Source: Fragum whitleyi (Eukaryota; Mollusca; Bivalvia; Cardiida; Cardiidae). Taken from it: 64,000 bases of DNA. The notes under the pieces are model-generated. The model had not been told where the DNA came from. It was given only the letters and a program-made list of their open reading frames with translations, and ran no database searches. This document shows, piece after piece, positions 11,149-21,900 of the stretch (positions are counted from its first letter, which is position 1; the number at the start of each line of letters is the position of its first letter). The stretch covers positions 39,885,687-39,949,686 of the forward strand of contig OX411554.1 of assembly GCA_948146395.1 (NCBI GenBank), read 5' to 3'. The translations under genes were made by a program, and so were the position numbers.

Positions 11149-12195
11149 AGTCCCCTACCGGATTTATAAATATATCCCTAGAGCAGTATCTTTTTTGGTG
11201 ATAAAGGTATAACTACCTCTCCAAAATATTAGTTGTATCAGATTTTATGTATCAGCTCAATATCTCTGAGGATAAAAAAAAAATCTGGAAATTTCCTGGT
11301 ATTTTTCTAAGTACAGCATCTGTATCTTCCACAAAAATCAATGGATCGGAACCAAATTCAAACTTGATCTGTAACTCATTGATGCGGACTCACATACCAA
11401 AAATCAGCTCAATATCTCCAAGGTTTAAGAAAAAAAGTCTGGAAAACTGAAATTTCCTGGTATTTTTCTAAGTCCAGCATCCGTATCTTCCACAAAAATC
11501 AATGGATCGGAACCAAATTCAAACTTGATCTGTAACTCATTGATGCGGACTCACATACCAAAAATCAGCTCAATATCTCCAAGGTTTAAGAAAAAAAGTC
11601 TGGAAAACTGAAATTTCCTGGTAATTTCTAAGTCCAGCATCCGTATCTTCCACAAAAATCAATGGACTGGAACCAAACTCAATCTCGTTCTGTAACTCAT
11701 TGATGGGGACTCACATACCAAAAATCAACTCAATATCTTCAAGGGTTAAGAAAAAAAGTCCGGAAAACTGAAATTTCCTGGTAATTTTCCAAGTCCAGCA
11801 TCCGTATCTTCCACAAAAATCAATGGACCGGAACCAAACTCAAACTCGCTCTGTAACTCATTGATGCGGACGCACATACCAAAAATCAGCTCAATATCTC
11901 CAAGGGTTAAGAAAAAAAGTCCGGAAAACTGAAATTTCCTGGTAATTCCTAAGTCCAGCATCCGTATCTTCCACAAAAATCAATGGACCGGAACCAAACT
12001 CAAACTCGTTCTGTAACTCATTGATGCAGACTCACATACCAAAAATCAGCTCAATATCTCCAAGGGTTAAGAAAAAAAGTCCGGAAAACTGAAATCCGGA
12101 CTGACAGACAGACGGACGGACGGACAGAAGGACGGACGGACAGACGGACGGAGCGCAAACCTATAGTCCCCTTCGGCTTTCGCCGGTAGGGGACT
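11149..12195. mobile_element. Pearl-like element: ~161-bp tandem core with GGAC tetranucleotide tail
   Basis: Short inverted ends AGTCCCCTACCGG and CCGGTAGGGGACT bound the element. Inside are five near-identical ~161-bp units (the ATTTCCTGGTA anchor at 11291, 11452, 11613, 11773 and 11934). A GACGGACGGACAGACGG stretch and a GC-rich hairpin (CCTTCGGCTTTCGCCGG) follow. This order matches non-autonomous bivalve 'pearl' elements with ~160-bp satellite cores; that assignment is by architecture only. Open frames in the array are repeat artefacts. Confidence 0.88.
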
Positions 12196-13556
12196 AATAA
12201 TAAATTTGAAGATGGCAGCCAGGAAAGAGAAATTTCTAAGTTATTGTGTTATAATCGGGATTTCAGAAAAAAATTGCGCCTACATCAATAGTTTCAAGGC
12301 CAGTTTCAAAGTTGTTTTAAAATTTGATGCCTTAAATGATAAATAGCATTCGAGATGACAGCCAAGGAATATACCCGAAAGAAAGTTTGAGGTTACATGA
12401 TTATATTAGAAAATGATTCATTTTAACTTATGAAAATACAGGTCATCATTTTGAAATAAGAAAAGTTACATATGCAATATTAAAAAGTGTTTTTGTGTAC
12501 TAAGATGGTAGCCAATACTGCATAAATATCGCATTTCCATTTGTTTTTAATTTTTTGACAATTCAAAATATAATATTTGCAGGATTCTTAAGTAGACAAT
12601 CACTTTGACTTGAATTATCTCTCCCAGAAAGAGAAAAAGGAAGCCAACAATACATCCTATAAATATGAATAACTAAATAGAAGGCTAACTTCACTTGTAG
12701 CGTCATTAGATATACGTGTTTTAGTGAACAATGCATAGCACTTCCGTTGCATAGTAATTGAAAATAAAACTCCATTTGCTTTGCGAGAAAATTATTGCAC
12801 AACAAAATATTTTCATCTTATATCGATGGATTAGCACGAAACAGTTATGTCTCCTAACCAATATTAAGGCGGTTATTCAAATTATCACCAACCGTTGGTG
12901 ATTGAGAGCAGATATTAGCAGCAAATGTTTTTCAATAGTGTTTGTTAAAAATACCCTCTGTTCTGCTCTTATCTTCATTTTGATGGCATTTGAAATATGA
13001 CGATTTGGCAACAGTATTATGGTTTTGCTGTACGTTTATAATTGTTTCATATTGACACACAAAGTGACTAAAATGCTGATTTATGGACGAACTTAATATC
13101 CTCAAAAACGAAATTTGATTTATTCAAATCATCACCCAATTTGGCGATTCAGTGCATCGAAATGATGTATAAAGTGTTTGTTCAAAGCACCCTTTTGCCA
13201 GACCTTATCTTTAATTTGTTAGCATTTGATAATTATGACAATTTTGTAGCAGTATTGTAGCTTTGCTGTACGGTTATTATTGTTTTCATCTTTTTGTTCA
13301 TATTGAAATTATCAACTAGGATTAATTATCAAAGGAGCTGGCTAACACAATCGTAAGCAAATTAAGCAAATGGAAAAGGTAACATTAATGATAATTCAAG
13401 TTATATTTTAAATTTCCAATTAAAAAACATTGAATCAAGCAGTAAACAAAAGAGAGTGACCATTTTTGTTTATATTGTCATAGCAAATTAAAACTCAATT
13501 ATATACTCACAGACAATGAAAATGCACCACACAACATATATTAAATTGTATATTTG

Positions 13557-13818
13557 TGACCCGTCACGCGAAAAGGGACCATCTGGGGACTCAGTAAAAT
13601 TAATATTTGCAAAAGAGATTAGGTCCAGCATAGATCAACCAGAGGTCGCAATCCAAAAATTCTTTCACAGAAAGGTAGATTGATCATTCTTGATTCAGAA
13701 AATAAGCAAAGAGCAATTAGTTTCGATCCTAGTCAGCCTGAGCAATCCGCGCAGTCTGAGAAGGATCAACATTTTACGCACTACCTAGATGGTCTCTTTT
13801 CGCGTGACTGGTCATATT
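13557..13818. mobile_element. MITE with TGACCCGTCACGCGAAAAGG inverted ends
   Basis: The left end TGACCCGTCACGCGAAAAGG is matched at the right by the complement of CTCTTTTCGCGTGACTGGTCA. A truncated relative lies at 49232-49400. It sits near the centre of the large foldback. Confidence 0.87.
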
Positions 13819-15739
13819 TATTTTAATGTACAGTAACCTCAGACTTGAATATCAATTTTGTATGGATCTATAATCGACCATTTTCTACACTATAATACAT
13901 GTATGGCTGTAACCTCAGACAAGGCTGTTTGTTTCTGCACCGAACTTTTAAGAAAAATTTAGAAATCATAAGTCTTATATTTGCAATAAAGGTTCGGAAA
14001 GCTTTGCCACTATTCAATTTGGGTTAACATTACCACTTACTCAGTACAATACATAGGTAACCATTTTTGGAACAGTTGCCGTTATCCGTACAGTTGATTC
14101 GAGCATATGCTAGCGCTCATCATCTTTTATGTATACATCTTACTATTAACACCTCTGATGGACCTAAACATGTCGCTTTAGGTTCAAACACATGGAAGAC
14201 TAGAAATTATTGGTTACTTACATTACGTTGCCTGTCATGAAAAATGAAATTGAATACGAGTCCAGTTAATCCCCCACCGTACTTATGTTGAGATCACTTT
14301 AATGCTTTATGCTTAAAAAATGCTATCTACAATGTTACATTTTCATTATCTTTAAAAACGTACTTTTATTGACGCAATTATTTTTTTAAAACGACAAATT
14401 TAATGAGCACGCTAATGTGTCCTATTAAAACTTAGTGGTCATGTTGAAACCATATATTAACTATAATTATACAAACATGTTTTATGTCCACAAGTTCCTT
14501 ATGTTGTCGCAAAAGTTCAAATAAATTTGATAATAACTGGAAGGAAAAACAGCGAGGCTGCCATCTTCAAAATAAGATGTTTTAATTCTTTACATCTGAA
14601 CATATTCAGCGAAATCAGATTTTTAGCAAATAAATTTTTGATATAGGAAAAAGAGATCATTATAATTCTCATGCTTATCATTAAGGTACACGTAGTTATC
14701 ATTCATAAACTCTCTAAACAGACTGCCATCTCGACTGCCAAACTGAATTTCACTGTAAGGCTATTATTTCTCTAACTTGCTCAGGCAGCAGATCAATACC
14801 ATCATAAACCGATTAACTTATCTGATTTTTTTGGGGTTGTATCTTAAATGTTTACAAAAACATAATACACCTTTATTTACACTAGTAATCAAGCAGTTTT
14901 TCCATGTGGCAGCCACCTCAGCAACTCTTTACATATTCTAATCTATTCAAGGTATTCATTACACCAGGAAACTTCAAATTAGCATCTTATCAGTAAAATT
15001 TTATACAAAATTTAGACGAATTGTTTATTAGCAAGTACAGGTATAATTTTAGTGGTCTTGGCTGCCATCTCGAATTTTTTTAAAACTACCAGTATTCCAT
15101 GATTAAAATGCACCATCATCCAGATTCTTGATAGGCTAGACCTTAGCTACTCGAAAAGTTTTCTATTAAAATGATGCAAACTTTAGGCATGAAATATAAA
15201 TCTTGTGTTTCCTGGTTGCCATCTTCAAATTGAGGGTTTTCATAACACTAGCTGAGAAGTGTAATAATTCAGATTTTTTTAGGTCATAAACAAGCTTACA
15301 AAAGTTTATTTAGAAAACTCTAAACACCTTTCTTGGATTCTTAAATCGCGCATAAATCAAGATTTACTTAAAAAGACATTTTATAATTCCATTTGGCTGC
15401 CATCTTGATTACCATACTCATAACTAATGTCATGTTGTGCTTTTATTTGTTACATAGCTCCAGGTCAATATCTTAACAATAAAATGACCGCTCAAACCGA
15501 TTTTATTTTTCAAAGAGAGTGATCTACGGAGCCATTAGCTTGATTTTATATAGTCCTGGCTGCCATCTCGTTTTTTTCGAAATGCTCAATGATGACAAGA
15601 TGTCATCAACTGGATTCTGGTTGGGGAAGGCATTAGCTACAAGAATCAGTCAAGAAAAAAACTTTGAACCCTACTTCCAGGTTCAGCTAAAATATGCCAT
15701 ATTTCTGCCGGACTATGACAAGAGCTAATAATTCTACAG

Positions 15740-16223
15740 TCATATAACTGGTTTTTGTGATTCCAGGGCCATTTTATACTGTATGGCTTCAATTTGGAAT
15801 GGTGATTTTTAAAAAGCCATTAAGTCATATCATGGCGGAATTCCCTTACTTATGTGTACCAGGGTATCATCAGGACTACATTTGGGCTCCTCACCCAAGA
15901 ACATCCCTACCACGTTTCAGCTTGATTGGCCCAGTTGTGAAGGAGGAGGAGATTTTTTCTAAGATTTTCAGCATTTCTGTTACCATGGAAACAAGATTTT
16001 TTGTTTGAATTAAATTCCTTATCGACCTTGGAAGAGCTTTATCCAAGGAACATCCCTGCAAATTTTCAGTTTGATTTTCCCATTGGTTTAGGAGAAGATG
16101 ATGAAAGAAATTGTTGAAGGGAGGACAAACAGACAGACTGACAGACAGAGACTATGGATAGACAATGGTCGATGAGTGATCACAATAGCTCACCTTGAGC
16201 ACTTTGTGCTCAGGTGAGCTAAA
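15740..16223 (+). mobile_element. 3' end of a hairpin-ended (Helitron-like) element
   Basis: It ends in AGCTCACCTTGAGCACTTTG then TGCTCAGGTGAGCTAA, the terminal hairpin and CTAA-type end of the family. A CAGACAGACTGACAGACAG tract precedes it. The 5' hairpin is missing, so the copy is truncated. Confidence 0.78.
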
Positions 16224-16439
16224 AAGTCTTCTAATTTTCTGAAGTTGAGCCTTAGATTCATAGCTTTTAAACATTTTGTTCTACTTTTACCAAAGGCATT
16301 GAGACATGGTTCAAATGTCTTGGTAAATGATGAACAAATATGATTCATACCCCTTCCTTGCAATTTATAAGTCCTATTATAGGGACTCTGGTAGCTAACC
16401 ATGGCATCCTGGTATTAATCTTATAACTAAACAAATATG

Positions 16440-16623
16440 AGTAAGATTACATCCCATATTATTTTTTTCTTGTAATACCACATTGATATTTTTAGAACAT
16501 TGACAAAATGCGGTCGTTTTTAGAAACTTGCATTTCTATTAGAAACTTCGATGAAAACAAGGAAAATGGAGGTTGTAAGATAATTTTTAATACATATACA
16601 TGTATTTAGTGTTAAGTTTGAAA
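16440..16623 (+). mobile_element. Palindromic MITE family P, left part of an interrupted copy
   Basis: It matches the copies at 33775-34093 (inverted) and 40245-40740: CACATTGATATTTTTAGAAC, TTAGAAACTTGCATTTC, AAACAAGGAAAATGGAGGTT, GTAAGATAA. It is cut at 16623 by the element at 16624-18687 and resumes at 18688. Confidence 0.83.
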
Positions 16624-18687
16624 CAAGAGGGCCATAGTGGCCCTTAATCGCTCACCTGAATGAACTGTCTAAATTTTTCAAAAGAAGTATGAGAAATAGA
16701 ATGATGAATGACTGAGCTAAACAAAGCTGTTGCTTCTATACAACTTGAGAATCCTTTTTCACAATTCTAAGGTTGACTAACAAGGATTTCAATAATTGAT
16801 TTCGTGACCTAGTTTTTGACCCCGGTTGACCCAATTTCGATCTCATCCGAGATTTCATCTAGACAATCATTCTGACCAAATTTCAGGTTGATCGGTCAAT
16901 AAAAGTGGCCACTAGAGTCCCTACAAGGTTTTTCTAAGATTTGACCCTGTGACCTTGTTTTTGACCCAAGTTGACCAAATTTAAAACTTGTCTGAGATTT
17001 CATCAAGACAATTATTCTGACCAAATTTCAGGTTGATCGGGCAAAACATGTGGCCTCTAGAGTGCATACAAGGTTTCCTTAGATTTGACCCTGTGACCTT
17101 GGTTTTTACCCCGGTTGACCCAGTTTCGAACTCATTTGAGATTTCATCAAGACAATCATTCTGACCAAAATTCAGGTTGATCGGGCAAAAAATGTGCCTT
17201 CTAGAGTGCATACACGGTTTTTCTAAGATTTGACCCTGTGACCTAGTTTTTTACCCCAGTTGACCCAATTTCGAACTCGTCCAAGATTTTATCAAGACAA
17301 TCATTCTGACCAAATTTCAGGTTGATCGGGCAAAAAATGTGGCCTCTAGAGTGCATACAGGGTTTTTCTAAGATTTGACCCTGTGACCTAGTTTTTGACC
17401 CCAGTTGACTCAATTTAGAACTCGTCTGAGATTTCATCAAGACAATCATTCTGACCAAACTTCAGGTTAAATGGGCAAAAAAGAGTGCATACAAAGATTT
17501 TCTAAGATTTGACCCTATGACCTTGTTTTTGACCAAATTTCGAACTGGACCAAGATTTCATCAAGACAATCATTCTGACCAAAATTCAGGTTGAACGGGC
17601 AAAACATGTGGCCTCTAGAGTGCATACAAGGTTTCCTTAGATTTGACCCTGTGACCTTGGTTTTTACCCCGGTTGACCCAGTTTCGAACTCATTTGAGAT
17701 TTCATCAAGACAATCATTCTGACCAAAATTCAGGTTGATCGGGCAAAAAATGTGCCTTCTAGAGTGCATACACGGTTTTTCTAAGATTTGACCCTGTGAC
17801 CTAGTTTTTTACCCCAGTTGACCCAATTTCGAACTCGTCCAAGATTTTATCAAGACAATCATTCTGACCAAATTTCAGGTTGATCGGGCAAAAAATGTGG
17901 CCTCTAGAGTGCATACAGGGTTTTTCTAAGATTTGACCCTGTGACCTAGTTTTTGACCCCAGTTGACTCAATTTAGAACTCGTCTGAGATTTCATCAAGA
18001 CAATCATTCTGACCAAACTTCAGGTTAAATGGGCAAAAAAGAGTGCATACAAAGATTTTCTAAGATTTGACCCTATGACCTTGTTTTTGACCAAATTTCG
18101 AACTGGACCAAGATTTCATCAAGACAATCATTCTGACCAAAATTCAGGTTGAACGGGCAAAAAATGTGGCTTCTAGAGTGCATACAAGGTTTTTTTAAGA
18201 TTTGACCCTTTGACCTAGTTTTTGACCCCATTTGACCCAATTTCGAACTCGTCTGAGATTTTATCAAGACAATCATTCTGACAAATTTTCAGGTTGATCG
18301 GGCAAAAAATGTGGCCTCTAGAGTGCATACAAGGTAAATGTTGACGACACACGACGATGATCTCTCCTCTGAGATTTTATCAAGACAATCATTCTGACAA
18401 AATTTCAGGTTGATCGGGCAAAAAATGTGGCCTCTAGAGTGCATACAAGGTTTTTCTAAGATTTGACCCTGTGACCTAGTTTTTGACCCCATTTGACCCA
18501 ATTTCGAACTCGTCCAAGATTTTATCAAGACAATCATTCTGACCAAATTTCAGGATGATCGGGCAAAAAATGTGGCCTCTAGAGTGCATACAAGGTAAAT
18601 GTTGACGACACACGACGGAAGATGAACGACGGACATCCACCTAACCACAAAAGCTCACCTTGAGCACTTTGTGCTCAGGTGAGCTAA
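16624..18687 (+). mobile_element. Hairpin-ended (Helitron-like) element with ~145-bp array and a 558-bp higher-order repeat
   Basis: The 5' end is CAAGAGGGCCATAGTGGCCC and the 3' end TGAGCACTTTGTGCTCAGG then TGAGCTAA. The core is about 12 units of ~145 bp anchored on AAGATTTGACCCTGTGACC (near 16938, 17082, 17227, 17372, 17507, 17640, 17785, 17930, 18064, 18199 and 18470). Four units at about 17040-17597 are repeated almost exactly at about 17598-18155. The insertion splits a palindromic MITE, which defines both ends with no large target duplication. A terminal hairpin followed closely by CTAA, with no target duplication, fits a non-autonomous Helitron-type element; no Rep/helicase is present. 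Confidence 0.88.
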
Positions 18688-18750
18688 AAATATCTAACTC
18701 GGTGATGGGAATTGAAAATTGTCTTGACAAAGCCTCCACAATTATGAATT
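18688..18750 (+). mobile_element. Palindromic MITE family P, right part of an interrupted copy
   Basis: AAATATCTAACTCGGTGATG and AATTGAAAATTGTCTTGACA continue the family sequence broken at 16623. The element stops within its central palindrome. It lies just beyond the stop codon of FAAP20 on the opposite strand and so may form part of that 3' UTR. Confidence 0.8.
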
Positions 18751-18842
18751 CAAATGTGAATTAACCAAATAATATTTCAGTAGAGATCAGGTTCTGTTGG
18801 ATAAAATTAGACTGCACAGCTATTAGATTTCATGACACCATA

Positions 18843-18915
18843 TCACCACATAACATCATCTTCTGAGTTTGACAAACACTGGGCTATATGACTGTCTATA
18901 TCTAACTGAGTGGAA
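18843..18915 (-). CDS. FAAP20: FAAP20 exon 5: second half of the UBZ finger and stop
   Basis: The acceptor is a pyrimidine-rich TTTGTTTTCTACTTGCAG directly before the exon. The first base completes a split Asn codon from exon 4. Encoded residues run STQLDIDSHIAQC, then LSNSEDDVMW and a TGA at 18843-18845. His and the last Cys supply zinc ligands three and four. The terminal Trp corresponds to the last residue of human FAAP20, reported to contribute to ubiquitin binding. Confidence 0.94.
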
Positions 18916-21900
18916 CTGCAAGTAGAAAACAAACATGGGCTATACAAGCACAGAATTATCAGAATATAATGCAATGCATTTCATACAAATATAAAATGTA
19001 CAGTGGATATCATGCTCTACTTTCAGCATGCCAAAACATTTGCAAACATTTGAAAATCGTACCACACTTTGAATGAGACTCCACATGTAAAGCAGGGTTA
19101 AATTTCCAAAATGTTTAACAAACCCTTTCGTTGTGAACACAGGGCTGGCTCGAAGTAATTTTTTCTATCAAAAACCAAAAACCATATTTTCAGAACTGAT
19201 GAAACAAGATTGATGATTTGATTATATTACATCTGAAAAAAGGCTAAAATTTCCATTTAAAGTTGAATATATATAATATTTGAAATATTTTTGGAAAACC
19301 TTTAAAACCAAGACACTTGTGTTTATCTACAAGCTGGTTATGCTAGTGCAAAATGCCTAGCTTTTCAAAATCATTTTTTTGACAATAGGCTTGAATTAGA
19401 GGCTAAGTGCAAAATGGCTGTAACTGCCTATAAACATATAAGCAGTTACAACTGTTCTGCACAGAGCCATCATTATTTCTTGTGTCTCACAAAAGTTGAT
19501 GACATATACTAGAAGTATTTTTTGCGCGCGTGTGAGCACAAAAACGCTATATAGTACACACGTTGTTCGTTTTTGACTTGATTATCTTTTTCCTAGGCAA
19601 TTTCCAGGATACAGGAATGTTGTTCTGTGGCCTGCTACACCAGGCCAAAAATTAACAAATACTCTCTACCAGTAACCTAGAATAAACATAATCTGTCAAA
19701 GAAAAAAACAACTAACTTTGGATTGGAGAAAAGGTGCATAGATCCTCTGCTGAATTGTTTGTGACCTTGAATTTAGGGGGTGATAGGCCTATAATAGAGA
19801 CTTCAAGATTTTGTCAAATTCTATTAAAAATGGTTGATTCCAACTTTCTTAAAAGGGAACAGACTTTTATAAGAGCATGGTGCTCTATTAGAATTCTGAT
19901 GTTTATTAAAATACTGTTGAAATAGACATTAAATTAAACCAAATACATGTGCCCACATACAAAATATATTGTACTTACTTTTTGGAGAACTCAGTTTGGC
20001 ACAATGGACAGGTTTTCAGCATGTCAGGTCCCCTTCTTTCTGGTATAGAAATACTTGAATTTGATAAATCTGGTTTCAATCTTTCTGTATCTGAATATCT
20101 GGTATTTGGCGCATTTTGTCTGGGTCTAATCATCAAAGATCCTGTATTAAAGTCTGAATTTTTGGTATCCAGTTTCATATATTTTCCATGTGTATTGGCC
20201 TCTGAGGTTAAATTAGCTGACATTGAATAAGAAGATGTTTCATCTTCACTGATTTGAGCACTAGATCTTTTAATACCCCTTTGAGCACATGAATTTGTAG
20301 GGCCCTTTCTGATGCTAGGATTTTTAACACGGTCTTTGGCTCTATTACTTTTATCGTTCTCTTGTGTTTTAGAACACTTTGAGTCCTTTGGGGTATTTGA
20401 AACTTTATGGCTCTCTTCAACATTTGAGTTTTGATGGTCTTTTAGAGCACTAGTCCTTTTAATTTCCTTTTGAGCACTGCTACATTTAAAAGCACTTTGA
20501 ACACTAGAACTTGAGCTACATATACTAGACATATTAGGGGCATTTTGAGCACCATTAAAGCTTGATCTACCTGAGATTTCTGCTGACTTGGCTATATGGT
20601 TTGAGGTAGAACTACTAGGTTTGGTCACATCTGCTGTGGCTACTCCATCATGACTATGTTTGTGGTTACGTGTTTGTAATGAATAAAAGTTTGAATTCCT
20701 GTCCCTCATCAGATGGTGATTCTCTGCTGGGGACACTGACACACTGCTCGCTATGTTGAGTTTGTCAGGCATTTTGTTTTCTTCTTTAGAAGTATCTACA
20801 AATGTTAGAAACAAGATATGTTTGTGAACTACTTATGTCAACAAAGCAGCAGGTTTTTTCAAGAAACTTCACAAACTCACTAGCATAGTGAACTTAAATG
20901 GCAGACAAGTAGACCTTTATCGATTTTCTCTAAAATATTGTGATTTTTGTTTGCATGGTCATTTAATCATCCAGGGGTTGAAATGAACTTTTTTGCCACT
21001 TACTGAATCTTGGAGTTCCCTATTTTTCAACTCGCAAAATCAAATCGGAAGTAGCAAAATTTATAACAGTTTACCTGGTTGATTTAGAAACAGAAGTATA
21101 CGAAGAACAGTCATGTTACATTTCCCCGAAAATATTTTTCAAATTACTTGTAGCCCAAAAGCTCCATAGTGACTTCATAGAAGTTGTTTTAATGGAACAA
21201 CGCTCAGCTGAAGGTACTAGTTAATGCAGAAAATCTAAGTAAAAAGGGGCATAACTCTTACAAAAATGTGCTACCACAGTTATTCTCCTTGATGGTCTAG
21301 ATAGCTCTTTTGATGGTGAGCACACATGCCAAGTTTCATGAAGATATCTTCTATAACAACAGAGATATGACCAAGGTTAAAGTCTGTCATACCTATGCCA
21401 ACACCAACAGGAACTACACCATGGTGATCTTAATAAATTGGTTTTGATTGCTTCATTAAAAACCTTGTTTTAAATATGAAGGCCCTATCATTACCCTAAA
21501 CAAGAGGACCATGATGGTCCTAGATTGCTCACTTGAGTCTCAAAACCCTGGGACATGACATTGATTAAATAGGCAGATGTCAACAAGGCGATAATTTCTA
21601 CATAAGATTAATACATGTACCATGAAATGTTTTCAGCCAAGAGCAAAAAGGATATGCCTGGACACAGCCCTTATATGAACATAGTGGGATGTAATGAATA
21701 AACTTGACAAAATCAATTTTATGAAACTATTAAGAAAAGTCTCTGCCTTCTGGTTTCAGGAAATTAAAATTTAAATTTCCTCTTTGATGTCTGTGTAAAA
21801 GGCGGGGGGGGGGGGGGGGGGGGGGGGGGGCAATCACAGTCAATATGAACCTGGGGGCATGATATGAACAAAATTTGTAGAAGTTCACTAGATTATGCTA

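Larger units (their letters stand above)
10412..15727. mobile_element. Large foldback element with tandemly repeated inverted arms
   Basis: The left arm carries GATGGCAGCCA-like motifs in plus sense (near 10787, 10950, 12212, 12353, 12503). The right arm carries the complement TGGCTGCCATC (near 14560, 14722, 14906, 15060, 15209, 15397, 15560). Spacing is roughly 140-190 bp. The outer ~200 bp of both arms are close inverted matches (left frame 10509-10835, right frame 15519-15728). Left end TTAACCCTTGTCATG and right end CTATGACAAGAGCTAA are compatible termini. No transposase is visible. Two younger elements sit inside (11149-12195 and 13557-13818). The left boundary could instead be near 10640, if 10412-10650 is a separate MITE like the one at 44731. 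Confidence 0.78.

Noticed and set aside
16981..18546. Series of minus-strand open frames with similar peptides (HIFCPINLNFGQNDCLDE type)
   Set aside because: They recur with the ~145-bp tandem unit and have no splice or domain support; they are translations of satellite DNA.
19949..20230. 93-codon plus-strand frame
   Set aside because: It is antisense to FAAP20 exon 4 and covers its donor; a shadow frame.
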